5,706 nt of DNA from Candidatus Zhuqueibacterota bacterium (lineage in GTDB: Bacteria > SM23-31): the NCBI GenBank assembly GCA_022562855.1, contig JADFON010000143.1, positions 1 to 5,706 on the forward strand, given 5' to 3'. The position numbers were made by a program, and so were the translations under genes. The notes under the pieces were generated by a model. It saw nothing but the letters and a program-made list of their open reading frames with translations, was not told the origin of the DNA and made no database searches. Positions 1 to 5,706 of the stretch are shown piece after piece (the stretch's first letter is position 1; each line of letters starts with the position of its first letter).

Positions 1-285
1 ATCAGATTCATCCGACTTTCGCATTTTTTTGATATTGATTTGTGTAATGGTGCGGTATTCCTCTATTCTTCCCTGTATCTTGACGATATCTCCGGCTTTG
101 TATTCGGTCAAGAAATTATCTGTATTTTCCCAGATGTTTGCCCATATCCTGCCGTGTGTGTAACCCAATTCGAGTTTGAGAAACGGCAGGTTGTCGGATT
201 TTTTTGTCAAGGCTTCAATATCTTTTATCATGAAGAATTCTGTTACTTCTTCTCCGATTTTCTGTTTTAGACTTACGTCTGACAT
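1..285 (-). CDS. OB-fold N-terminus of a YhaM-like 3'-5' exoribonuclease (3' end outside window)
   Basis: The first 95 codons of a gene run off the left edge without a stop. The product begins MSDVSLKQKIGEEVTEFFMI. It then carries a pattern typical of OB-fold nucleic-acid-binding domains: PFLKLELGYTHGRIWANIW (about 39-57), YKAGDIVKIQGRIEEYRTI (about 66-84), then TQINIKKMR. Order and spacing match what I recall of the N-terminus of Bacillus YhaM: GE-V--F-(L/M)IK, then PFL-L-L with G-I-A--W, then G-IVK--G----YR---Q. YhaM proteins continue with an HD phosphohydrolase domain that degrades RNA from the 3' end in the cytoplasm. That part would lie left of the window, so the enzyme identity is an inference from the OB domain alone. 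ATG at 285 is the only usual start after the in-frame stop at 336-334. GAGGA lies four bases upstream. The gene sits beyond a strong terminator, so it is probably transcribed separately from the surface operon. Confidence 0.75.
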   Translation of the reverse strand, partial: MSDVSLKQKIGEEVTEFFMIKDIEALTKKSDNLPFLKLELGYTHGRIWANIWENTDNFLTEYKAGDIVKIQGRIEEYRTITQINIKKMRKSDESD

Positions 286-289
286 GGGA

Positions 290-294
290 TCCTC
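290..294 (-). promoter_or_regulatory. Shine-Dalgarno of the YhaM-like gene (GAGGA)
   Basis: The minus strand reads TGAGGATCCC and then ATG at 285. GAGGA sits four bases from the start, slightly closer than ideal but usable. No other ATG, GTG or TTG lies in frame between the upstream stop at 336-334 and this ATG, so the start is well fixed. Confidence 0.5.
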
Positions 295-353
295 AATGGT
301 TGTAGATTTTGAAAAGGTGAGTATTTTTGTAATTTATAAATAATTTCTACCTA

Positions 354-376
354 CGCAGGCTTAAGCCTGCGGCTAC
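354..376 (-). repeat. REP-like hairpin with GTAG foot, perfect 18-bp palindrome
   Basis: CGCAGGCTTAAGCCTGCG (354-371) is a perfect palindrome. The plus strand follows with one base and then CTAC (373-376), giving GTAG one base 5' of the hairpin on the minus strand. The stem is unrelated in sequence to the one at 437-456, but the layout and orientation are the same. It lies about 70 bases upstream of the OB-fold gene start. It could be a REP-like mobile unit, a protein-binding palindrome, or an mRNA hairpin. The GTAG foot favours the first. Confidence 0.55.
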
Positions 377-436
377 ATTTTTTGAATTGACTTGATTCTT
401 AATCAATGTGATCGGATTTCAGATTGTCCTAAAAGA

Positions 437-460
437 GGGCACGGCACGCCGTGCCCCTAC
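437..460 (-). repeat. REP-like hairpin with GTAG foot, GC-rich type
   Basis: GGGCACGGC (437-445) and GCCGTGCCC (448-456) are perfect nine-base inverted arms around a two-base centre. The plus strand continues CTAC (457-460), so the minus strand reads GTAG immediately 5' of the hairpin. A GTAG or GGAG tetranucleotide at the foot of a hairpin is the defining layout of REP elements mobilised by RAYT transposases. Very similar GGGCACGGC..GCCGTGCCC units are, as I recall, common intergenic repeats in environmental bacterial genomes. No RAYT gene is in the window, and copy number cannot be seen here. Confidence 0.6.
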
Positions 461-583
461 GTTGCAATAGCGAACATAATCAGCGTGATATCTAAATTAC
501 AAAAAATATAATAGTTCATAACGATCTTCATAAATAACTAAGATAATAATAGGAATCTACTATATGCAACGAAAAAATCGCCC

Positions 584-617
584 AAAATAAAAAAACCGGA
601 GCAGATTTGCCCCGGTT
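584..617 (-). terminator. Rho-independent terminator of the surface-protein operon
   Basis: On the minus strand, AACCGGGGCA (617-608) pairs with TGCTCCGGTT (603-594) across a four-base loop AATC. This is a ten-pair stem with one G-U pair. It runs directly into a T-rich tract, TTTTTTTATTTT when the last stem bases are counted. It begins 25 bases after the TAG of the FadL-like gene. The T tract is on one side only, so it should stop minus-strand transcription. It marks the operon's end and separates it from the OB-fold gene to the left. Confidence 0.92.
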
Positions 618-642
618 AATTTAAAATGACCGCGAAACAATA

Positions 643-2019
643 CTAAAATTTGAATTTCAAGCTGGTAAAAATTCTGTTATCCGTGTGCTTTTCGTTTATG
701 AATTCGTTGCTGAATTCACTCAATATATCGGTTTCCCACCAGCCCCGCCTGTATGCAATATCGATATCCGCTGCCCCGCTCAACAAAAAACCCAAGCCAA
801 ACGAAATATATTTCCTGTTGTTTTCACTCCGGGAGTTTTCAAGCGGATTGGGGACAAAGGAAAAACCCGCCCGTAATTTTGTATTGTTTGGCAGGACATA
901 CTCAAATCCCGCCCTCGGACTCAGGATACCTTCTACCGTCCTCCTGATATTTCTGTTTGCATCTCTTTTGGTGATTCCGTCAATCGGAAAATCATTACGA
1001 AATTCGAATTGCGACCAGTCGGTATACCGTACTTCACCGCTTATAAGTCCACGGGGAAACTCGTACGAAGCTCCCAAACCGAAAACAAAGGGCATCCGGA
1101 CTTTATATTCAAATATTCCGTTATCGGCAAACTGCACCACTTCAGCGTCGTCAAAAATAATGTCTTCCACGTCCGACCAGTCTTCTTCGAGTGTTATGTA
1201 TCTCGGAGAGTTAATTGTAATGCCCACATTAACATGCGAATCGAACTTGAACAGCGCCCCGAACACAATGTCAAACCCGCTGATAAACGTATCTATTATC
1301 CTGTTGTTTTTGTAAGCGTCAAAATCATCAGGAAAAACAGAGTAAAAATTATCGAGGTCGATCTCGCTGTAAACCAGGTTAAAATTGTTTTGTCCTGTCC
1401 AATAATTGACCGTTGCACCCAGAAATAGATTTTCAGCCGCCTGGTATGCACCGCCAAGAGACAGCTGCGAAATGTTGCCGCTGATCTCGAGTGATTCATC
1501 CTGCGTCAACCTGTCGGGCACGACCGGTGTCTCGAATGCAAAATCCATATACGATTGACCGGGGTTAAAACCGGAATAGCCGAACAGAGAATTATAATTA
1601 TGAAGCCGGTTGTACCCTCCCGCAATCACCATACTTCCCCTGTATACATCAAAAGAATAGGCAAATCCCAGGGCGCCGACAGCAGTTTTTGAAAGGTTAT
1701 TATCTCCGTCTATTCCCAGAAACCGGGTATCGATGTTTCTGCTGTTGTGCGTTAGTGAAACGAAAACTTCGCTAACTCTAATGAGACCTAATCCTGCCGG
1801 GTTCCAATAAATTGCCGAATAATCGTTGGCAACACTCATATAAGCGCCGCCTAACGCTATAGCACGCGCCCCAATTCCTGTTTCCTCAAACAGAAACGAG
1901 ACCTGGTCGTAGGCAAATGCGTTTTGGGAACGGCATTGCTCTACATTACCAAGGATCAAAATGAAACTGATCCCCAATACAGCATACGTTCTTAACAAGG
2001 CTGATCGTAACGTCTTCAT
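643..2019 (-). CDS. OmpP1/FadL-like outer-membrane protein (possibly PorV/UPF0164-related)
   Basis: This intact protein of 458 residues is predicted to form an outer-membrane beta-barrel. A signal peptide covers about residues 1-36 (MKTLRSALLR, then a hydrophobic stretch LGISFILILG, with cleavage perhaps after NAFA). Residues 50-78 carry the hallmark of the FadL/PorV superfamily: GARAIALGGAYMSVANDYSA, then YWNPAGL with NPAGL at 73-77. Later FadL-like marks are MPFVFGLGASYEF (309-321), TDWSQF (333-338) and LRAGFSFVPNPL (382-393). The chain ends in KFKF, a typical C-terminal barrel signal. The length suits FadL proteins (about 400-450). FadL members import hydrophobic compounds, while PorV members act in type IX secretion. 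The sequence alone does not tell which role applies, and the superfamily call is firmer than either function. It is the last gene of the apparent operon. Its Shine-Dalgarno overlaps the preceding stop codon, so translation is probably coupled. Cys29 is not in a lipobox. Confidence 0.85.
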   Translation of the reverse strand: MKTLRSALLRTYAVLGISFILILGNVEQCRSQNAFAYDQVSFLFEETGIGARAIALGGAYMSVANDYSAIYWNPAGLGLIRVSEVFVSLTHNSRNIDTRFLGIDGDNNLSKTAVGALGFAYSFDVYRGSMVIAGGYNRLHNYNSLFGYSGFNPGQSYMDFAFETPVVPDRLTQDESLEISGNISQLSLGGAYQAAENLFLGATVNYWTGQNNFNLVYSEIDLDNFYSVFPDDFDAYKNNRIIDTFISGFDIVFGALFKFDSHVNVGITINSPRYITLEEDWSDVEDIIFDDAEVVQFADNGIFEYKVRMPFVFGLGASYEFPRGLISGEVRYTDWSQFEFRNDFPIDGITKRDANRNIRRTVEGILSPRAGFEYVLPNNTKLRAGFSFVPNPLENSRSENNRKYISFGLGFLLSGAADIDIAYRRGWWETDILSEFSNEFINEKHTDNRIFTSLKFKF

Positions 2020-2026
2020 TGGCTTT

Positions 2027-2032
2027 CCTCCT
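2027..2032 (-). promoter_or_regulatory. Strong Shine-Dalgarno (AGGAGG) overlapping the upstream stop codon
   Basis: The minus strand reads TAGGAGG, then seven bases, then ATG. AGGAGG is a perfect consensus at ideal spacing from the FadL-like start at 2019. Its first two bases are the last two bases of the TAG (2033-2031) that ends the barrel frame. Ribosomes finishing the barrel gene would release on top of this site, which suggests translational coupling and supports a shared transcript. Confidence 0.8.
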
Positions 2033-2627
2033 AATAGGATATGGATTGACTTACACCAATTGAGACTGCCGAACCATTTATTGTACGAAACTGCAGGTTA
2101 AAAGCATAACCCGCAGGAAGATTAAAATTTACACCGGCAACAAAGCCGGATTGCAGACCGGATACATACTCTTCATCGCTGAATACCTCAATCTGCTGAA
2201 TTTTCCTCCCCTGGTACCCGGCATATATATCATACTGGTTGTAGCTGAAAATAGTTCCCAACGTAAGCCAATACTCACGCCAATCGAATTTTTGATAATA
2301 ATCGGTGTCATTTCCGGACAATGTAGAAAACGAATGACCTATGGGCATGAACCGTAAAGCGCCGATTTCCCCCATTAACCTAACATTATTGATTTCCGGG
2401 ACACTCCTGTATATCTTGGCGGAACCACCTATCGCAAGAGAGTTCTTTGCGTCGAAATTCGTTCGCGCTCTCTCATCCGGATATCTAATATTCATATTTC
2501 CCATGCCGGCAAGGAGTGTCAAATCAAATACATCGTTTACTGAAAACGAAGCATTTAAGAGTCCACGAACCGAGAGGTATTCGTGATTTTCCAATTCATA
2601 TTTAATCCGGTCGGCGCTGATTCCCAC
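2031..2627 (-). CDS. Uninterrupted 198-codon barrel segment downstream of the TAA
   Basis: This is the open segment an automatic gene finder would probably report, using GTG at 2627-2625 as its start. I do not favour it as a stand-alone gene. The GTG is only six bases after the TAA, there is no good Shine-Dalgarno sequence in front of it, and a protein starting here would lack the signal peptide that an outer-membrane barrel needs. Reinitiation after the short leader is conceivable, but the product would stay in the cytoplasm. It is best read as the mature part of the interrupted gene spanning 2750-2031. Confidence 0.4.
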   Translation of the reverse strand: MGISADRIKYELENHEYLSVRGLLNASFSVNDVFDLTLLAGMGNMNIRYPDERARTNFDAKNSLAIGGSAKIYRSVPEINNVRLMGEIGALRFMPIGHSFSTLSGNDTDYYQKFDWREYWLTLGTIFSYNQYDIYAGYQGRKIQQIEVFSDEEYVSGLQSGFVAGVNFNLPAGYAFNLQFRTINGSAVSIGVSQSISY

Positions 2628-2750
2628 ACTCCATTATTTACTTTTGAGCATGACCGGGTTGCCGAGTGTCTGTCCCATTCCGGGGCTTTGCATTAATAAA
2701 ATAATTACAACCGGAGTAACAGTTATTTGGACTAACCTGAGATATTTCAT
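2031..2750 (-). pseudogene. Outer-membrane beta-barrel protein gene interrupted by an in-frame TAA
   Basis: Read from the ATG at 2750-2748, the frame gives a signal peptide (start MKYLR, hydrophobic core VVIILLM, likely cleavage near GMGQT). After codon 38 it meets TAA at 2636-2634, then continues in the same frame for 200 codons to TAG at 2033-2031. The part after the stop looks like a small outer-membrane barrel: alternating hydrophobic and polar strands, glycine- and aromatic-rich turns, and a C-terminal aromatic residue (SQSISY). The start is supported by AAAGGA seven bases upstream and by an in-frame stop at 2756-2754. Without the TAA it would be a normal secreted protein of 239 residues, roughly 210 when mature. 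The gene lies 51 bp after the Ig-repeat gene and 11 bp before the FadL-like gene. I do not recognise a named family. A true nonsense mutation, a sequencing error and recoding are all possible. No second lesion is visible, so any inactivation looks recent. Confidence 0.75.
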
Positions 2751-2757
2751 CTTTTAT

Positions 2758-2763
2758 TCCTTT
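2758..2763 (-). promoter_or_regulatory. Shine-Dalgarno of the barrel gene (AAAGGA)
   Basis: The minus strand reads AAAGGA, then seven bases, then ATG at 2750. It decides the start of the barrel gene: it places initiation at the signal peptide and not at the GTG beyond the internal TAA. Confidence 0.65.
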
Positions 2764-2801
2764 GATGACAAAAAAATAGTCTTGTGGATATCAACGCATA
2801 T

Positions 2802-5706
2802 TTATTGTGCGGGTGGCAGTTTTATGTCCCGAAAACCGGAAACGCCACCGGCAGCAGCACGTATCCGCAATCCTTTCCCGATATCGGCAACGGTGTACGT
2901 CATAGTTGTAGTTATTATTCCAAAGTCGTTAGTTGAGGCGGTGCTCATTATGGACACTCCCGGATTATTTCCCGAACCGTCGTCCTCAGTGCTGAAACTC
3001 ACCAACGTTCCCGAAGCGACCGGGTTTCCATTGAGGTCCGTTATCAATGCCGAAACACCGATCTGGATGAGGTTTCCTGTCAGAAGCGTGCCCACTGTGT
3101 CAGCAGACACCGTTATAATGTCAGGAATACCCGCTTGAAATGTGACAAGAGATAAAGTAGTAGTCGCACTGCCGCTCACCGCAGTTATTACCGCGGTTCC
3201 TGTCTGGGTTCCGCTCTGCAATTGTTCTTTAACAATTCCTTCCTCATTCGTAAATAATAACACTGCGTTGATCCCTGTCGACACAAAAGTACCCAATGTC
3301 GTTGCCAGATTTACCGGTAGACCTTCTACGACGGGATTGTTATCGGTATTTGTTATCCTTACGGTTAATCCTGTACTATTTGGACCATCGCCGCCCTTGA
3401 TCTTTATAAACGAAGTATCTGCAGTCACAAAAATATTGGCGGCTGGTTTTACAGCTTCTTGTTGGATAAAAACAAACGTCGAATCTTTGATATTCGTGCC
3501 AAAAGTTGCATTTATCTTCACCAAGCCTGAATCTTCCCCAGCCTCAAAGAGAATTTCAATTTCACCCCTGTCATTGGTAGTTTCTTCATTCACGATAAAT
3601 CCAAGGCTCGAACCGAAAGTCACTTTCCTGCTTGACAGCGCGACGCTGTTAGTCGTTTCCTTTAGCAATGCTTTGATAGTGACCGTTTCCCCAACTTTTA
3701 TCGTATCCCTCTCGGAATTTGTGGTCAAGGTGATCCCCCGGTACAGGAATGGATCGAGTTGGTCGGGTATGCCATTTTCCTGAAAAATAACAGTCCGCCC
3801 TCCAGCAGATACTGTTACTGCCGGATACAAATCTTCCTTTGAGGACACGCTTTTCAGGGCAAATGAGGCTATACCCCAGTTCGGATTCTGTGTTCCATCT
3901 GCCAATAGCTGGTCTTGAGTCAAACCTGTTCCGTTGTTTCCCGGATTAACGGTAAAATCGACAATAACACCCGCAACAGGATTTTGTGTCGGATCGACAA
4001 TAAGCACCCTAAATAACGTCACAGATTCCCCGTCTGCCAGGATGCTGTTGTCATTTGCTCCTTTTATTTTTAAACTATCGACAAATCCCGCCACTCCCGC
4101 AGTTGGAAGCTGGTTTATAATTAGTGTATCGGATATCTCACGGCTGCTTGCTATAATAGTTATATTGTCTCCCGCAGAATTCGTAGGATAAATCAGGGAA
4201 GTCGAAGCCTTTCCATTCTCTGTTTCTATGGGACTCAGGATCACGCCTATCGGCGGATTGGTGGAATAGTGCACCAGGGTCCCGTCCGTGACAGGATTTC
4301 CGTTTATATCCGAGACTATCGATCCGATGGCAAGTGAAAAAGTCCCGTCCTGATTATCGACCGGAGGCGGAGACGAGCTTGTATTGATTCTGCTTGGTTC
4401 CCCGGCTATCGTAAGGAATGCCTCGTCTGAAATAGAAACTTCCTGTAACGTCGCCCTGAGAATAACGCTGTTTACGGTTTTACTTCCAATCGATCCGGAT
4501 TTGAATATCGATTTTGCACTTCCGGTAGCATCGGTAACGGCAAAAGTAGGATCGATAGACTCGCCTCCTGCCGGTCCCTGGACAATTTTAAAGCTGACAA
4601 TCCGGTTTGCGACGGGATTACCGCTTATATCGGTTACAATAGCCGTCAATTCAACGGTGCCGCCGTTTACGGCAACAACGACAGGATCAACGATTAGTTT
4701 AATGTTTGCCGGTGGAGCCGATACTATTGTTACTATTGTGGTTGGCGGTGTGGGAGTAACGAGGTTGTTTGTCACTTTTGCCGATACTGTGGCAACCCCT
4801 CCGATGGTACTTGACAGGTAGGTAAATGCCTGACCGTTTGCATCAGTAACAGATTCCGGAGGATTAACGTCTCCGAGATTTGTAAAAAACAGGACTTGCT
4901 CACCTGTTTGAGGACTACCATCCAAATCGGCAATCGTAAAGGTCAGTCTTACCGAATCGTTCGCCGCTATCGAGTTGGTATCCGCTACCAAGGTGGTGAC
5001 GAGACGCGTAAATTTTATCGATGTACTTGTTTGTTTACCGGCAGCCGCCGCGGTTACCGAAGCAACACCTTGAATAACGCTTTTTAACGAGTCTATTAAA
5101 ATACCGTTAACATCTGAAAAACCTTTGATTATCGTAGAGTCATTCGAAAATACTGCGTCGACCGTTTGAAGGGTTATCAGGGCAGATTCGATCGGTATTC
5201 CTGCGCCATCCCTCAACGAAACTCTGATCACCGTTTGTGCCGACCCATCAGCTTCGAGCGCCTCCGGCTGGGCAGTAATCTCTATCTGTGTTCCTACAAA
5301 ACTTACCTGGGTAGTTTGTGTAATACCTCTTAATTCTGCGGTTATCAATGCAATTCCGTCGCTTCGTTCACTAATCAGATTAGCGGTAGCTACTCCGATG
5401 CCATTTGTAAGCGCTGTTGCATCGATCAAGCCTAACGACGTCTTAAACAATACCTCCACATTTTGGATTGGATTGTTCAAGGTATTTTTCACCGTAACCG
5501 TTATTTCCGAACTGCTCGTTCCATCCGCTATTATCTCCGTTGGATTCGCTTTAACGGAAATGTTAAGAAGTTCCTGACCGCCACCGGTAAAATTCACAAG
5601 GGTCTGAGCGGTAATCGTCAATGCAAAAGTCGCGGTAATCGTCGACACCCCTGTATCAGATGTGCTTTGTAATAATACCGAGGCTTTTCCTTCTCCGTCG
5701 GTTATG
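2802..5706 (-). CDS. Giant Ig-like repeat surface protein (Big_1/invasin-type), 5' end outside window
   Basis: This is the C-terminal part of a very long, probably extracellular repeat protein, likely an adhesin or surface filament. The frame is open to the right edge, so the true start is not visible. The GTG at 5648 lies inside a domain, because codons upstream of it read ITDGEGKASVLLQSTSDTG, a typical Big_1 ending. Numbering from that GTG as residue 1, nine further Ig-like units follow at about 27-119, 121-216, 217-310, 315-415, 420-515, 523-625, 637-732, 738-838 and 843-945. Recurring marks are ADG near the start of a unit (41-43, 133-135), a central D-x-x-G-N-P-V (340-346, 447-453, 871-877) and a closing alternation of small residues with TVSA or TITA. 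I saw no cysteine and only one tryptophan. The protein ends in KLPPAQ before TAA, with no LPxTG, recognisable type IX sorting domain or barrel. The repeat class is well supported. Adhesion is inferred from the family (invasin, intimin). Two outer-membrane protein genes follow in the same direction. Confidence 0.9.
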   Translation of the reverse strand, partial: ITDGEGKASVLLQSTSDTGVSTITATFALTITAQTLVNFTGGGQELLNISVKANPTEIIADGTSSSEITVTVKNTLNNPIQNVEVLFKTSLGLIDATALTNGIGVATANLISERSDGIALITAELRGITQTTQVSFVGTQIEITAQPEALEADGSAQTVIRVSLRDGAGIPIESALITLQTVDAVFSNDSTIIKGFSDVNGILIDSLKSVIQGVASVTAAAAGKQTSTSIKFTRLVTTLVADTNSIAANDSVRLTFTIADLDGSPQTGEQVLFFTNLGDVNPPESVTDANGQAFTYLSSTIGGVATVSAKVTNNLVTPTPPTTIVTIVSAPPANIKLIVDPVVVAVNGGTVELTAIVTDISGNPVANRIVSFKIVQGPAGGESIDPTFAVTDATGSAKSIFKSGSIGSKTVNSVILRATLQEVSISDEAFLTIAGEPSRINTSSSPPPVDNQDGTFSLAIGSIVSDINGNPVTDGTLVHYSTNPPIGVILSPIETENGKASTSLIYPTNSAGDNITIIASSREISDTLIINQLPTAGVAGFVDSLKIKGANDNSILADGESVTLFRVLIVDPTQNPVAGVIVDFTVNPGNNGTGLTQDQLLADGTQNPNWGIASFALKSVSSKEDLYPAVTVSAGGRTVIFQENGIPDQLDPFLYRGITLTTNSERDTIKVGETVTIKALLKETTNSVALSSRKVTFGSSLGFIVNEETTNDRGEIEILFEAGEDSGLVKINATFGTNIKDSTFVFIQQEAVKPAANIFVTADTSFIKIKGGDGPNSTGLTVRITNTDNNPVVEGLPVNLATTLGTFVSTGINAVLLFTNEEGIVKEQLQSGTQTGTAVITAVSGSATTTLSLVTFQAGIPDIITVSADTVGTLLTGNLIQIGVSALITDLNGNPVASGTLVSFSTEDDGSGNNPGVSIMSTASTNDFGIITTTMTYTVADIGKGLRIRAAAGGVSGFRDIKLPPAQ
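2814..5570 (-). repeat. Tandem array of nine complete Ig-like domains (protein-level repeat)
   Basis: Approximate unit limits in DNA are 5570-5292, 5288-5001, 5000-4719, 4706-4404, 4391-4104, 4082-3774, 3740-3453, 3437-3135 and 3122-2814, each encoding about 93-106 residues. The units share a pattern but have diverged, and I see no near-identical DNA copies, so this is an old array rather than a recent expansion. The fifth and ninth units are the most alike, around D-x-N-G-N-P-V-x-x-G-T-L-V. Units six and seven depart most from the consensus. Boundaries were placed by eye from the recurring motifs and may be off by several residues. Confidence 0.75.

Larger units (their letters stand above)
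286..642. other. Gene-free intergenic region with terminator and two hairpin repeats
   Basis: No credible gene is visible on either strand. From right to left it holds the operon terminator (617-584), an AT-rich stretch of about 120 bases (461-583) in which I see nothing definite, a hairpin repeat at 460-437, a second and unrelated hairpin at 376-354, and an AT-rich leader before the OB-fold gene. The leader contains TTTATAAATT on the minus strand (plus 333-342), which could serve as a -10 region for that gene. I found no convincing -35 or Bacteroidota-type element, so no promoter is called. Confidence 0.7.

Noticed and set aside
40-270. Plus-strand open frame of 76 codons rich in phenylalanine and cysteine.
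   Set aside because: It is antisense to the OB-fold gene, which has a clear family pattern and a ribosome site.
333-342. TTTATAAATT on the minus strand as a -10 promoter element for the OB-fold gene.
   Set aside because: No convincing -35 hexamer lies 16-18 bases upstream and no Bacteroidota -33/-7 pair is visible. It is AT-rich sequence that could match by chance.
460-571. Imperfect inverted repeat, CGTTGCAATAG at 460-470 against CTATATGCAACG at 560-571, perhaps the ends of a small mobile element.
   Set aside because: Only about seven bases match perfectly, which can easily arise by chance over this distance, and no target-site duplication is visible.
650-1315. Plus-strand open frame of 221 codons.
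   Set aside because: It lies wholly antisense to the FadL-like gene, whose signal peptide, NPAGL motif and terminal aromatic residue are convincing. The plus-strand translation shows no domain pattern.
1931-1933. Cys29 of the FadL-like protein as a lipoprotein cysteine.
   Set aside because: The preceding residues are GNVEQ, which does not fit a lipobox, and a barrel protein with a later signal-peptidase I site is more consistent.
2634-2636. TAA read as a sense codon through an alternative genetic code.
   Set aside because: TAA ends the Ig-repeat gene at 2804-2802 and the codons beyond it (ICVDIHKT) show no continuing domain. No other in-frame TAA interrupts the two long genes.
3142-3783. 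Plus-strand open frame of 213 codons, with similar ones at 2644-3138 and 4384-4821.
   Set aside because: They are antisense to the Ig-repeat gene, and their valine- and threonine-rich make-up simply mirrors the repeat codons. No ribosome site or recognisable domain was seen.
5646-5648. GTG as the start of the Ig-repeat protein.
   Set aside because: The frame stays open upstream to the window edge and the upstream codons complete an Ig-like domain ending, so this GTG is an internal valine.

Overview
The window looks like part of a Gram-negative genome, most likely from the FCB superphylum (Bacteroidota, Ignavibacteria, Calditrichota, Marinimicrobia or a similar lineage). Three things suggest this: two predicted outer-membrane beta-barrel proteins, a very long Ig-repeat surface protein, and intergenic hairpin repeats of a type common in environmental genomes. 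The phylum is an inference from protein style and could not be tested here.

Every supported gene is on the minus strand, so transcription runs from right to left. From the right edge to about 2802 lies the 3' part of a giant surface protein. At least 967 residues are visible, forming about nine and a half tandem bacterial Ig-like (Big_1/invasin-type) domains, and the 5' end is outside the window. After a 51-bp gap comes a gene for a small outer-membrane beta-barrel protein (2750-2031). It is broken by an in-frame TAA between its signal peptide and its barrel. Its stop codon overlaps the Shine-Dalgarno sequence of the next gene, an intact OmpP1/FadL-like outer-membrane protein of 458 residues (2019-643). 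A strong intrinsic terminator at 617-584 closes this apparent operon.

Between the terminator and the next gene is a gene-free stretch (286-642). It carries two different hairpin repeats, each with GTAG at its 5' foot on the minus strand, which is the layout of REP/RAYT-type elements. The left edge (285-1) holds the first 95 codons of a separate gene for an OB-fold protein resembling the N-terminus of the 3'-5' exoribonuclease YhaM.

The likely theme of the operon is cell-surface display: a long Ig-repeat adhesin or filament protein made together with two outer-membrane barrels. A functional link (secretion, anchoring or co-assembly) is inferred from gene order only. The most notable points are the nonsense codon in the barrel gene, the pair of unrelated GTAG-footed hairpins, and the absence of any recognisable anchor or sorting domain at the end of the Ig protein.
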